This document shows positions 17,198-26,241 of a stretch of DNA of 64,000 nucleotides, one piece after another. How positions within the stretch are numbered: the stretch's first letter is position 1; each line of letters starts with the position of its first letter. The position numbers were made by a program, and so were the translations under genes. Location of the stretch: positions 38,695 to 102,694 of the forward strand of contig JBGVLZ010000017.1 of assembly GCA_045124505.1 (NCBI GenBank), read 5' to 3'. The notes beneath the pieces are model-generated. The model searched no databases. It was given only the letters and a program-made list of their open reading frames with translations, and was not told where the DNA came from. The DNA is from RGIG7213 sp045124505. Its GTDB lineage: Bacteria > Bacillota > Clostridia > Oscillospirales > CAG-272.

Positions 17198-17826
17198 ATA
17201 ACACACTTAATATAGCACTTCCCAAGGGCAGACTCGGTGAAGGCGTTTACGATATATTTGAATCCCTCGGTTACGGCTGTGAGGGCATAAAAGATAAAAA
17301 TAACAGAAAGCTCATATTTGAAAATGAAGAGCTTCAGATAAAATATTTCTGGGTAAAGCCCACAGACGTTTCCGTTTACGTTGAACACGGTGCGGCTGAT
17401 ATCGGTGTTGTCGGACGTGATATTCTGCTTGAATATGAGCCTGATATATATGAGCTTTTCGACATGGGAATGGGCAAATGCCGTATGTGCGTTGCCGCTA
17501 AAAACGATTTTTACGATGACAGAGGAAGAACGCTCCGTGTTGCAACAAAGTTCCCGAATATCGCAAGAACTTATTATGCTTCAAAGAGCCGTGAAATTGA
17601 GATAATAAAGCTTAACGGATCAATTGAGCTTGCACCGATACTCAATCTTTCGGATGTTATTGTCGATATAGTTGAAACGGGTAAAACACTTTACGAAAAT
17701 GGGCTTAAGCCTTACGAGGATATCGTTGATATATCCGCAAGATTTATTGCAAATAAGGCAAGTTATAAGTTCAAAAATGAAAAAATCGAAGCAATACTTG
17801 AAAAATTAAGGGAATTAAAAAAATGA
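17194..17826 (+). CDS. hisG: ATP phosphoribosyltransferase catalytic subunit HisG (short form)
   Basis: HisG condenses ATP with PRPP, committing flux to histidine. At 210 residues it is the short form that lacks the C-terminal regulatory ACT-like domain and needs HisZ, which is encoded just upstream. ALPKGRLGEGVYDIF marks the N-terminus, and the PRPP-binding segment is VVDIVETGKTL near residue 155. It starts with GTG overlapping the hisZ stop and overlaps hisD by 4 bp, so translation is probably coupled. Confidence 0.96.
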   Translation: MNNTLNIALPKGRLGEGVYDIFESLGYGCEGIKDKNNRKLIFENEELQIKYFWVKPTDVSVYVEHGAADIGVVGRDILLEYEPDIYELFDMGMGKCRMCVAAKNDFYDDRGRTLRVATKFPNIARTYYASKSREIEIIKLNGSIELAPILNLSDVIVDIVETGKTLYENGLKPYEDIVDISARFIANKASYKFKNEKIEAILEKLRELKK

Positions 17827-19097
17827 TTAAGATATTGAATTCCGCAAACATAACAAAGGAAGAAATACTTTGCAGAGTGGAAACGCCTGCAAACGTTGAC
17901 GGTGCGGTTGAAGAAGTCCTTGCAAATGTAAAAGCAAACGGCGACAAGGCACTTTTGCAGTATACAAAGAAATTTGACGGAGCTGACCTTGAATGTATTG
18001 AGGTAACTGATGCCGAAATGCTTGAAGCGCTTGCAACGGTTGACGAAAAATTTGTAAAGATACTGAAGCAGGCGGCGGAAAACATTAAAAACTTCCACAG
18101 CCGACAGGTCAGAGGCGATTTTGTAACGAATGACCGTCCGGGCGTTGTACTCGGTCAGCGTGTTATACCGCTTGCACGTGTGGGACTTTACGTTCCCGGA
18201 GGCACAGCAAGCTATCCGTCAACAGTGCTTATGAACTGTATTCCCGCAAAACTTGCGGGGGTAGGTGAGATAGTTATGGCAACTCCCCCTAAAAAGGACG
18301 GAAAGATACCTGCCGAAATACTTGCCGCGGCAAGCGTTGCAGGTGTTGACAGAATATTCAAAATGGGCGGTGCGCAGGCTGTTGCGGCAATGGCATACGG
18401 TACTGAAAGCGTGCCTGCTGTTGATAAGATAGTCGGCCCCGGTAACATATTCGTTGCTACTGCAAAATCAAAGGTCAGAGGAATCGTTGATATCGATATG
18501 ATAGCAGGACCGTCGGAAATTCTTGTTGTTGCGGATGAAAAATCAGATCCTGAGCTTGTTGCAGCGGATATGCTTTCGCAGGCAGAACATGATAAGCTTG
18601 CCGCAAGCATACTGATAACAAACAGCGAGGAGCTTGCCAATGCGGTAAGCGCTGAGCTTGAAAAGCAAATAGCAGAACTGCCAAGACAGGAAATTGCACG
18701 TACATCAATTGATGACCACGGCAGAATAATCATAACGGAAAGTATTGAAAAGGCAGTTGAAATATCAAATCTTATTGCCCCCGAACATCTTGAACTTTGC
18801 GTGGACAAGCCCTTTGATATTCTTTCGCTTGTTAAAAATGCGGGCTCTGTATTCTTGGGCAGAAATACCCCCGAATCGGTTGGCGACTACTATGCAGGTA
18901 CTAACCACACACTTCCCACAAGCGGAACGGCAAGATTTTCTTCCCCCTTGTCGGTAGACGATTTTGTAAAGACAACACAATTTATATATTACTCTGACGA
19001 CGCTCTTAAAGCTGACGGCGAGGGAATTGCTTACTTTGCCGAAAAGGAAGGTCTTTCCGCACATGCAAGAGCGGTCACAAAAAGGATGGCGAAATAA
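17823..19097 (+). CDS. hisD: histidinol dehydrogenase HisD
   Basis: HisD performs the last two oxidations, histidinol to histidine, with NAD and zinc. The 424-residue protein shows the family landmarks VPGGTASYPSTVLM near residue 125, VDKIVGPGNIFVA near 200, DMIAGPSEILV near 225, the QAEHD zinc/catalytic segment near 258 and the APEHLEL element near 320. Length is normal. It overlaps hisG by 4 bp and abuts hisC with no gap. Confidence 0.97.
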   Translation: MIKILNSANITKEEILCRVETPANVDGAVEEVLANVKANGDKALLQYTKKFDGADLECIEVTDAEMLEALATVDEKFVKILKQAAENIKNFHSRQVRGDFVTNDRPGVVLGQRVIPLARVGLYVPGGTASYPSTVLMNCIPAKLAGVGEIVMATPPKKDGKIPAEILAAASVAGVDRIFKMGGAQAVAAMAYGTESVPAVDKIVGPGNIFVATAKSKVRGIVDIDMIAGPSEILVVADEKSDPELVAADMLSQAEHDKLAASILITNSEELANAVSAELEKQIAELPRQEIARTSIDDHGRIIITESIEKAVEISNLIAPEHLELCVDKPFDILSLVKNAGSVFLGRNTPESVGDYYAGTNHTLPTSGTARFSSPLSVDDFVKTTQFIYYSDDALKADGEGIAYFAEKEGLSAHARAVTKRMAK

Positions 19098-20162
19098 ATG
19101 TCACGCTTCTTATGTGAAAAGTTTTCAAATCTTGAAGCTTATACCCCCGGTGAACAGCCGCAGGGCATGAAATACATAAAGCTGAATACAAACGAGTCCC
19201 CCTATCCTCCGTCCCCGAAAACAATAGCGGCAGCAGGAATTGAAGCGGAAAAGCTTAATTTGTACAGCGATCCTGAATCAAAGCTGTTAAAGCAAAGACT
19301 TGCGGAGCGTTACGGTGTAAATTACGGAAACGTATTTACTTCAAACGGTTCTGACGAAATATTGCAGTTCTTCTTTATGGCATTTTGCTCAGGCACAGAT
19401 GTTGCATATCCTTCGATAAGCTACGGATTTTATCCTGTGTATGCGGAGCTTTTCGGTTGTAAAAGCACGGTAATACCGCTGAAAGACGATTTTTCCGTTG
19501 ACGGCGGTGATTATGAGGGGATAAATAAAAATATCGTTATTGCAAACCCAAATGCGCCGACGGGACTTTGCCTTACAAGGGAGCAGGTTGAAAAAATTCT
19601 CAGCACAAACCCCGATAATATCGTGCTTATAGACGAAGCGTATGTTGACTTCGGCGGTGTATCGTGTGTTGAGCTTATCAAAAAGTATTCAAACCTCGTT
19701 GTCTGCATGACCTTTTCAAAGTCAAGAAGCCTTGCGGGCGGACGTCTCGGCTTCTGCTTTGCAAATGAGGAAATAATAAAAGACCTTGAAAAAATAAAAT
19801 ACTCAACAAATCCTTATAACGTCAACCGTATGACACAGGCGTGCGGTGTTGCCGCTATTGAAGATGACAGCTACTATATGGATAACGCACAGAAGATAAT
19901 AAAAACGAGAGAATATCTGACAGAGGAATATAAAAAACTCGGCTTTTACGTGCTTGATTCATCTGCAAACTTCATTTTTGCAAAGCATGACTGCATAAGC
20001 GGTGCTGATTTTTATAAAGAATTACGTGAAAACGGTATTCTTGTGCGCCACTTTTCAAAGGCTGAGATCAAGGACTTTGTCAGAATTTCGATAGGAACAA
20101 GAGAAGATATTGAAACGCTTGTTGAAAAAACAAAAGAAATATTATCAAAGAGGTTGATATGA
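19098..20162 (+). CDS. hisC: histidinol-phosphate aminotransferase HisC
   Basis: A PLP-dependent fold-type I aminotransferase that makes histidinol phosphate. LNTNESPYPPSP near residue 30, NPNAPTG near 150, DEAYVDF near 178 and the PLP-lysine segment TFSKSRSLAGGRLGF near 205 are clear. 354 residues, normal. The ATG begins directly after the hisD stop (TAA ATG), and the last bases overlap hisB by 4 bp. Confidence 0.96.
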   Translation: MSRFLCEKFSNLEAYTPGEQPQGMKYIKLNTNESPYPPSPKTIAAAGIEAEKLNLYSDPESKLLKQRLAERYGVNYGNVFTSNGSDEILQFFFMAFCSGTDVAYPSISYGFYPVYAELFGCKSTVIPLKDDFSVDGGDYEGINKNIVIANPNAPTGLCLTREQVEKILSTNPDNIVLIDEAYVDFGGVSCVELIKKYSNLVVCMTFSKSRSLAGGRLGFCFANEEIIKDLEKIKYSTNPYNVNRMTQACGVAAIEDDSYYMDNAQKIIKTREYLTEEYKKLGFYVLDSSANFIFAKHDCISGADFYKELRENGILVRHFSKAEIKDFVRISIGTREDIETLVEKTKEILSKRLI

Positions 20163-20746
20163 GAAAATCAGAAATAACCAGAACGACAAAAGAAACGGAT
20201 ATTTCATTAAAGCTCTCCATTGACGGTGCAGGTAAGGGTAAAACCGATACATCTGTTGGATTTTTTGACCACATGATGACGCTTTTTACTTCCCACGGTA
20301 AGTTTGACCTTGATATTTCCTGCAAGGGAGACGTGTGGGTAGACTATCATCACAGCTGTGAGGATATCGGTATTGCCCTCGGCGAAGCGTTTGTAAAAGC
20401 TCTCGGTGACAAAAGAGGAATAAAGAGATATGCGCATATAATTCTCCCTATGGACGAAGCTTTGATAATGTGCGCTGTTGACATAAGCGGAAGATCACAT
20501 CTTTCTTATGATGTTGAAACACCGTCGGAGAAGATAGGTAATTTCGACTGTGAGCTGGTGCGTGAGTTTTTTGAAGGCTTTGTACGTGCATCAGGTATTA
20601 CGCTTCACATAAAGAAGCTTGCGGGTATAAATTCACACCATATAATCGAGGGTGTATTCAAAGCGTTTGCAAGGGTAATGAGAGAAGCGTGTGAGATCGA
20701 CGAAAGGTCAAACGGTGAAATACCGTCAACTAAAGGTGTGCTTTGA
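20159..20746 (+). CDS. hisB: imidazoleglycerol-phosphate dehydratase HisB
   Basis: HisB removes water from imidazole glycerol phosphate. At 195 residues this is the monofunctional dehydratase without the phosphatase half found in enterobacteria, and no histidinol phosphatase gene is seen in the operon. Metal-binding motifs are DYHHSCEDIG near 63-72 and NSHHIIE near 160. It overlaps hisC and hisH by 4 bp each. Confidence 0.96.
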   Translation: MRKSEITRTTKETDISLKLSIDGAGKGKTDTSVGFFDHMMTLFTSHGKFDLDISCKGDVWVDYHHSCEDIGIALGEAFVKALGDKRGIKRYAHIILPMDEALIMCAVDISGRSHLSYDVETPSEKIGNFDCELVREFFEGFVRASGITLHIKKLAGINSHHIIEGVFKAFARVMREACEIDERSNGEIPSTKGVL

Positions 20747-21360
20747 TGACTGCAATAATTGATTACGGTGTGGGAAATCTCTTTTCCCTGAAAAGCTCAC
20801 TTGCTTATATCGGTGCTGACTGTGTTGTAACGAGTGATCCTGAAGTAATAAAAAAATCTCCCCGCATAATTCTTCCGGGTGTCGGTGCATTTGAGGATGC
20901 GGCGGCAAAATTAAAAGCAACGGGACTTGATGAGCTTTTGAAGGAAGAAGCGAAAAACGGAAAATATATAATGGGTATCTGCCTCGGTATGCAGATGCTG
21001 TTTGAAAAAAGCTATGAGTTCGGTGTTCATGAAGGACTCGGACTTATTCCCGGAGAGGTTGTACCGCTTTTGGGTGCAGTTCCGAATGAACTTAAAATTC
21101 CGCAGATGGGCTGGAATTCGCTTGATATAAAGGGCGGAAAAGATGATCTTTATAAGTACACAGAAAACGGTACACATGTGTATTTCGTTCACTCGTACTA
21201 TGCAAAGACTGACAGTAAATACATAACAGCAACATCGGAATACGGAATAGACGTTACCGCATCGGCACAAAACGGCAGGGTTATGGGAACGCAGTACCAT
21301 CCCGAAAAAAGCGGTAAGCACGGACTTGAAATACTGAGGGCATTTACGGAGTTAAAATAA
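20743..21360 (+). CDS. hisH: imidazole glycerol phosphate synthase glutaminase subunit HisH
   Basis: HisH releases ammonia from glutamine for HisF. The class I amidotransferase triad is visible: the nucleophile in GICLGMQMLFE (Cys near residue 79) and the His-Glu pair in QYHPEKSG near 185. DYGVGNLFSL lies at the N-terminus. 205 residues, normal. Separated from hisF by hisA, as in many his operons. Confidence 0.96.
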   Translation: MMTAIIDYGVGNLFSLKSSLAYIGADCVVTSDPEVIKKSPRIILPGVGAFEDAAAKLKATGLDELLKEEAKNGKYIMGICLGMQMLFEKSYEFGVHEGLGLIPGEVVPLLGAVPNELKIPQMGWNSLDIKGGKDDLYKYTENGTHVYFVHSYYAKTDSKYITATSEYGIDVTASAQNGRVMGTQYHPEKSGKHGLEILRAFTELK

Positions 21361-21361
21361 G

Positions 21362-22081
21362 ATGATAATTTTTCCTGCAACAGATATAAAGGACGGAAAG
21401 GTAGTAAGACTTACAAAGGGTGACTACGGTCAGATAAAAACGTACTGCACAGATGCGCTTGAAAAAGCACTTGAGTTTAAATCGTGCGGCGCTGAATATC
21501 TCCACATGGTAGATCTTGACGGTGCAAAGGACGGAGAAATGAAAAACTTTCACGTTATTGAAAACGTCGTAAAGAATTCCGGCATGAAGGTCGAGATAGG
21601 CGGCGGTATAAGAGATGAAAAAACAATAAAGAAATATGCCGATATCGGTGTGCTTCGTGTTATTCTCGGAACTATTGCCGTTAAGGATACCGAATTTCTT
21701 AAAAATATGATAAACGAGTACGGCGATAAAATAGCAGTAGGCGTTGACATAAAGGGCGAAAATATTGCCGTCAACGGCTGGTTGGAGGATTCGGGCGTAA
21801 ACTGCTTTGAATTTATGGAAAAGCTTTGTAATATGGGCTGTAAGACTGTAATATGTACCGACATATCAAAAGACGGACTTTTGTCGGGAACAAATTTACC
21901 CCTTTACAAACGGCTCAAAAAGGATTATAATATAGATGTGGTCGCATCGGGCGGTATAACCTCGTGCGATGACGTCAGAACACTTACCGATTACGGTATG
22001 TACGGTGCAATACTCGGCAAGGCACTTTACGAAGGAAAGATCGAGCTTACAGATGCACTTAAAATAGCAGGGAGGATCTGA
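21362..22081 (+). CDS. hisA: ProFAR isomerase HisA
   Basis: HisA catalyses the Amadori isomerisation of ProFAR to PRFAR. This (beta-alpha)8 barrel of 239 residues has IFPATDIKDGKVVRL at the N-terminus with the catalytic Asp, EIGGGIRDEKTI near 78, the second catalytic Asp in CTDISKDGL near 170 and ASGGITS near 198. It starts one base after hisH ends. Confidence 0.96.
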   Translation: MIIFPATDIKDGKVVRLTKGDYGQIKTYCTDALEKALEFKSCGAEYLHMVDLDGAKDGEMKNFHVIENVVKNSGMKVEIGGGIRDEKTIKKYADIGVLRVILGTIAVKDTEFLKNMINEYGDKIAVGVDIKGENIAVNGWLEDSGVNCFEFMEKLCNMGCKTVICTDISKDGLLSGTNLPLYKRLKKDYNIDVVASGGITSCDDVRTLTDYGMYGAILGKALYEGKIELTDALKIAGRI

Positions 22082-22083
22082 CG

Positions 22084-22842
22084 ATGATTACAAAAAGGAT
22101 CATTCCGTGCCTTGACGTTAAAAACGGCCGTGTCGTTAAGGGCGTGAATTTTATGAATTTGTCAGATGTTTCCGACCCTGTACAGCTTGCAAAATTTTAC
22201 AGCGACTGCGGCGCTGATGAGCTTGTGTTTTACGATATAACGGCATCAGCAGAGGGACGGGGACTTTTTACAGACGTGCTTACACGTGCGGCTGAAAACG
22301 TGTTTATTCCCCTTACGGTCGGCGGTGCCATAAATGAAGTGTCTGATTTTGACAGAGTGCTGAAGTGCGGTGCTGACAAGGTATCTGTAAATTCAGGCGC
22401 TGTAAGAAATCCGAATCTTATGTATGAAGCGGCAAAAAAGTACGGCTCGCAGTGTGTTGTGCTTTCAATGGATGTCAAGCGTGTTGACGGTAAATTTGCG
22501 GTATTCGTAAAAGGCGGCCGTGAAATGACCGCCCTTGAAGCGGTTGAATGGGCAAAGCAGGGGCAGGAGCTTGGCGCAGGTGAGCTTGTAATAAACAGTA
22601 TGGACACAGACGGTGTGCGCGGTGGATTTGATACGGAGCTTCTTACAAAAATATGCGATGCTGTCACAATCCCCGTTATTGCTTCGGGCGGTGCGGGATG
22701 TGCTGAGGACTTTGTAAAGCTGTTCAATACATGCCCCACGGTCGATGCAGGACTTGCCGCATCAATATTCCATTTTGGCGATGTAAAAATAAATGAGCTT
22801 AAAGAGCTTTTAAAACAAAATAATATAAATGTCAGGATATGA
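22084..22842 (+). CDS. hisF: imidazole glycerol phosphate synthase cyclase subunit HisF
   Basis: HisF closes the imidazole ring using ammonia passed from HisH. The 252-residue barrel shows CLDVKNGRVVKGVNF with catalytic Asp near residue 11, VGGAINEVSD near 80, the second Asp in NSMDTDGVRGGFD near 172 and ASGGAG near 200. It overlaps hisIE by 4 bp. Confidence 0.97.
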   Translation: MITKRIIPCLDVKNGRVVKGVNFMNLSDVSDPVQLAKFYSDCGADELVFYDITASAEGRGLFTDVLTRAAENVFIPLTVGGAINEVSDFDRVLKCGADKVSVNSGAVRNPNLMYEAAKKYGSQCVVLSMDVKRVDGKFAVFVKGGREMTALEAVEWAKQGQELGAGELVINSMDTDGVRGGFDTELLTKICDAVTIPVIASGGAGCAEDFVKLFNTCPTVDAGLAASIFHFGDVKINELKELLKQNNINVRI

Positions 22843-23489
22843 AAATGAATATTAACGAACTTAAATATGATGAAAAAGGTCTGATACCTGCCGTTGTGGT
22901 TGATTTCTTCACAAAAAAGGTACTTACAGTTGCTTATATGAATAAAGAGAGTCTGCAGATAACTCTTGATGAGGGAAAAACCTGCTTCTTCTCACGTTCA
23001 CGTCAGGAGCTTTGGCGCAAGGGTGAAACATCGGGAAACACGCAGAAGGTCGTAAAAATTACTGCTGACTGTGACCTTGATGCGCTCACAGTTGAAGTTA
23101 TAAAGGCAGGACCTGCCTGCCACACGGGTGCTGACTCCTGCTTCAATGAAGTAATATTTGATGATGAAAATTCTTCATCTTTCTCCGCAGATGCGCTTTT
23201 TGAGCTTATAAAGGGCAGAAAAACGGATAAAAAGGAAGGCTCTTACACAACATACCTTTTTGAAAAGGGTATCGACAAGATACTCAAAAAGGTCGGTGAG
23301 GAGTCAACAGAGGTCATAATTGCGGGAAAGGCAAATGACAAAAAGGATACAATTTATGAAATTGCTGACCTTTATTATCACGTAATGGTGCTCATGGTTG
23401 AAATGGGTATTTCCATTGACGATGTCATGTCGGAGCTTGCAAGCCGTCATGTAATTGATAAAAAGGTAAAGCAGGAGAAGATGACATGA
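22839..23489 (+). CDS. hisIE: bifunctional phosphoribosyl-AMP cyclohydrolase / phosphoribosyl-ATP pyrophosphohydrolase HisIE
   Basis: Two domains carry out steps two and three of histidine synthesis. The N-terminal HisI part (about 1-115) has FSRSRQELWRKGETSGN, the metal-binding DCDLDALTV and CHTGADSCF. The C-terminal HisE part (about 120-216) has the helical signature KKVGEESTEVIIAGK and YEIADLYYHVMVLM. The fusion is common in Firmicutes. It overlaps the DUF3267 gene by 4 bp. Confidence 0.96.
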   Translation: MKMNINELKYDEKGLIPAVVVDFFTKKVLTVAYMNKESLQITLDEGKTCFFSRSRQELWRKGETSGNTQKVVKITADCDLDALTVEVIKAGPACHTGADSCFNEVIFDDENSSSFSADALFELIKGRKTDKKEGSYTTYLFEKGIDKILKKVGEESTEVIIAGKANDKKDTIYEIADLYYHVMVLMVEMGISIDDVMSELASRHVIDKKVKQEKMT

Positions 23490-24088
23490 TCTGTCATCAC
23501 GTCCTGCCCGATGGATACGGTAAAATTAAAAGTATAAGTTTTACGAAAGACAAAAAACTGTACACGCGTATAAATGCTGCAGCAATTGCTGCTGCGGTAT
23601 TTCTCGTGATGATAATGCGGATATTTGTTCCGTTTGATTTTTACACTCCATCAAGCTACGGTGAGGTCAAGGAAATATTTATAAAATGCGGTGTACTGTT
23701 CGTTTCTGCGCTTGCTTACGTAATTTTGCACGAAGCGGTACACGGTGTATTTATAAGAATAATAAGCGGAAAATGGGGTAAATTCGGATTTAATTCGAGC
23801 TTTGCCTACGCATCGAGTGCGGCATTTTTCGGAAGATATGAGTATATAACGATTGCGCTTGCTCCGATAGTTATATGGGGCATTGTTCTCGGAATTGTTA
23901 ATTTGATAGTTCCTGTCGGTTGGTTCTGGATAATATATATTATTCAGGTAATCAATCTGTCGGGTGCTGTCGGTGATATATATGTAACATATACAGTTAT
24001 GAAACTGCCAAAAGAAAGTTTATTTAAGGATGACGGACTCGATATAACCGTGTATTCAAAAACGGTTTTGTCCGAAGGAAAGGAATAA
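23486..24088 (+). CDS. DUF3267-type membrane zincin (putative metalloprotease)
   Basis: A 200-residue membrane protein with about four hydrophobic segments. HEAVH near residue 77 is an HExxH zinc motif, located in a membrane helix, and NLSGAVGDIYVTY near 160 resembles the C-terminal signature of DUF3267 proteins. It is translationally coupled to hisIE and lies 3 bp before dapA, so it is cotranscribed with amino acid genes although a biosynthetic role is not evident. A regulated-intramembrane or membrane quality-control protease would fit the fold, but no substrate is visible. Confidence 0.75.
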   Translation: MICHHVLPDGYGKIKSISFTKDKKLYTRINAAAIAAAVFLVMIMRIFVPFDFYTPSSYGEVKEIFIKCGVLFVSALAYVILHEAVHGVFIRIISGKWGKFGFNSSFAYASSAAFFGRYEYITIALAPIVIWGIVLGIVNLIVPVGWFWIIYIIQVINLSGAVGDIYVTYTVMKLPKESLFKDDGLDITVYSKTVLSEGKE

Positions 24089-24091
24089 AAA

Positions 24092-24982
24092 ATGAAAAGA
24101 GAAACTCCTATTTTTACAGGTGTCGGCACTGCGATAGTAACTCCGTTCAAGAACGGAAAGATAGACTATGAAGCGTATGGAAAAATGATCGAATTTCAGA
24201 TAGCGGGCGGCGTTGATTCTATTGTCGTTTGCGGAACAACAGGCGAGGCGGCAACACTTACCGACGAAGAACACAGAGATGTAATTGCTTATACCGTAAA
24301 ACAGGTAAACAAGAGAGTTCCTGTCATCGCAGGTACAGGCTCGAATGATTTTGCATATGCTGTTGACCTTTCACGCCACGCATGCGAAGTAGGAGCTGAT
24401 GCGCTTCTGCATGTTACACCCTACTATAACAAAACAAGCCAGAAGGGTATTGTTGAATACTTTTCAAAGATTGCAGATGCCTGCAGTAAGCCCGTTATCC
24501 TTTATAACGTGCCTTCCCGTACAGGTGTCAACATAAGTATTGATGCTTACCGTGCGCTTGCAAAGCACCCTAATATCATCGCAACAAAGGAAGCTTGCGG
24601 AAATTTAAGCTTTATTGTTGAGCTTATGGAAGCTGTCGGCGACGATATAGACGTTTACTGCGGAAATGATGATCAGATAGTACCTATGATGAGTGTTGGT
24701 GCAGCGGGTGTTATCTCTGTTTTGTCAAACGTAATGCCCAGAGAAACGGCGGATATGACACATCTTTATCTTGAAGGAAAGTGCAAGGAAAGTGCAAAGC
24801 TTCAGCTCAAGCTCCTTAAGCTTATAAATGCTTTGTTTATGACTGTAAATCCCATTCCTGTAAAGACAGCGCTTCATCAGATGGGTATGTGTGATATCGA
24901 AATGCGTTTGCCCCTTTGTCCCATGACAGAGGCAGAGGATGCAAAGCTTCTCGGTATTCTGAAAGAATACGGACTTGTTTAA
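24092..24982 (+). CDS. dapA: 4-hydroxy-tetrahydrodipicolinate synthase DapA
   Basis: DapA condenses pyruvate with aspartate semialdehyde, opening the lysine/meso-DAP branch. The 296-residue aldolase barrel shows CGTTGEAATL near residue 49, the Tyr of LYNVPSRTGV near 138 and the Schiff-base Lys in ATKEACG near 168. Product feeds the DNPR-type MurE of the dcw cluster and, in spore formers, dipicolinate. AAAGGAATAAAA precedes the ATG. Confidence 0.96.
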   Translation: MKRETPIFTGVGTAIVTPFKNGKIDYEAYGKMIEFQIAGGVDSIVVCGTTGEAATLTDEEHRDVIAYTVKQVNKRVPVIAGTGSNDFAYAVDLSRHACEVGADALLHVTPYYNKTSQKGIVEYFSKIADACSKPVILYNVPSRTGVNISIDAYRALAKHPNIIATKEACGNLSFIVELMEAVGDDIDVYCGNDDQIVPMMSVGAAGVISVLSNVMPRETADMTHLYLEGKCKESAKLQLKLLKLINALFMTVNPIPVKTALHQMGMCDIEMRLPLCPMTEAEDAKLLGILKEYGLV

Positions 24983-24991
24983 GGAGGGCTT

Positions 24992-25762
24992 ATGAATATC
25001 CTTCTGTGCGGATGTAACGGAAGAATGGGCAAGGCTGTTGCCGCCGCTTGTAATGACGGCGATGTAATCGTTGCGGGCGTTGATGTAACAGATGAAATTG
25101 CACCGTTTCCCGTTTATAAAAGCATATTCGATGTAAATGAAAAAGCCGACGTTATCGTTGACTTTTCACATCATTCACTTATTTACGATATCCTTTCTTA
25201 TTCAAAGGAAAAGGAAATACCTGCTGTAATATGCACAACGGGTCATACCGATGAAGAAAAAGAATATATGGCACGTATGGATAAGGAAACAGCTGTTTTC
25301 ACGTCGGGAAATATGTCGCTCGGTATAAATCTTCTGTGCAGACTTGCAAAGCAGGCGGCAGAAATTTTAGGTGATGATTACGATGTTGAAATAATTGAGG
25401 CACATCACCATAATAAGCTCGATGCACCCAGCGGTACAGCACTTATGATCGCTGAAGAAATTGAGTCATCACTTCCTTATGAGTCACAGCGTGTGTTTGA
25501 CAGAACACCGTACCGCAAGAAAAGAGAAAAGAATGAAATAGGTATTCATTCCATAAGAGGCGGTTCAATCGTTGGTGAGCATGAAGTAATGTTCTGCGGC
25601 GGCGGTGAGGTAATTACTGTAAAACATTCAGCACTCAGCCGTGACCTTTTTGCATCAGGTGCTGTAAAAGCGGCAAGATATATGATCGGCAAAAAAAGCG
25701 GAAGATACTCCATGAAAGATGTTTTAAAGGATGCCGGCAAAAAAGCCGAAAGCGTTTTATAA
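24992..25762 (+). CDS. dapB: 4-hydroxy-tetrahydrodipicolinate reductase DapB
   Basis: DapB reduces the DapA product with NAD(P)H. GCNGRMGKAV at the N-terminus is the nucleotide-binding loop; EAHHHNKLDAPSGTAL near residue 135 is the catalytic and substrate-binding signature, and HSIRGGSIVGEHEV lies near 185. 256 residues. AAGGAGGG lies before the ATG. It is the last gene of the operon and is followed by a terminator. Confidence 0.97.
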   Translation: MNILLCGCNGRMGKAVAAACNDGDVIVAGVDVTDEIAPFPVYKSIFDVNEKADVIVDFSHHSLIYDILSYSKEKEIPAVICTTGHTDEEKEYMARMDKETAVFTSGNMSLGINLLCRLAKQAAEILGDDYDVEIIEAHHHNKLDAPSGTALMIAEEIESSLPYESQRVFDRTPYRKKREKNEIGIHSIRGGSIVGEHEVMFCGGGEVITVKHSALSRDLFASGAVKAARYMIGKKSGRYSMKDVLKDAGKKAESVL

Positions 25763-25763
25763 T

Positions 25764-25802
25764 AAAAAATACAGGGTATGATATGTACCCTGTATTTTTT
25801 TT
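25764..25802. terminator. bidirectional terminator between dapB and the AbrB-like gene
   Basis: AAATACAGGGTA pairs with TACCCTGTATTT around a 7-nt loop, with A-rich sequence on the left and eight T on the right, so it can serve both converging genes. Confidence 0.92.
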
Positions 25803-25822
25803 AGTTTTCGTTAATATATTTA

Positions 25823-26074
25823 TTACTGAACCATGTGACGTAAAGCATCAAGACATTCAGGACAGATAAGCTTTCCCTTGTAATACGAAACACCGTTTGC
25901 GTTTCCGCAGAAGATGCAGGCAGGGAAATACTTTTTAAGTATTATTTTATCGTCTTCAATGAAGATCTCAACGGAATCTTTTTTGTCAAGATCCAAAGTT
26001 TTTCTTATTTCTATCGGAAGAACTATTCTTCCAAGCTCGTCAACCTTTCTGACGATACCTGTTGATTTCATCAT
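25823..26074 (-). CDS. AbrB/SpoVT-type transition-state regulator with C-terminal CxxC-CxxC motif
   Basis: An 83-residue DNA-binding protein. Residues 1-52 form a SpoVT/AbrB swapped-hairpin domain (GIVRKVDELGRIVLPIEIR). The tail has CIFCG and, 15 residues on, CPEC, a likely small zinc site. AbrB relatives repress stationary-phase and sporulation genes in Firmicutes. The upstream GGAGGA is seven bases from the second of two adjacent ATG codons. It is divergent from spmA, which it might regulate. Confidence 0.88.
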   Translation of the reverse strand: MMKSTGIVRKVDELGRIVLPIEIRKTLDLDKKDSVEIFIEDDKIILKKYFPACIFCGNANGVSYYKGKLICPECLDALRHMVQ

Positions 26075-26241
26075 GGCAAAATCCTCCTTGAGTTAATAAT
26101 GGAATTAAGGTTCTTTTATGGTTAAAATGTACCAAAAATACATTTTCTGTTAAATAGGAAGTAATGAAACAAAATAGGAAGAATAACAATTAAAGTAAAT
26201 TATTTACAGTCTAAAGTCGAATATTGTCGAAAAGAGGGCAT

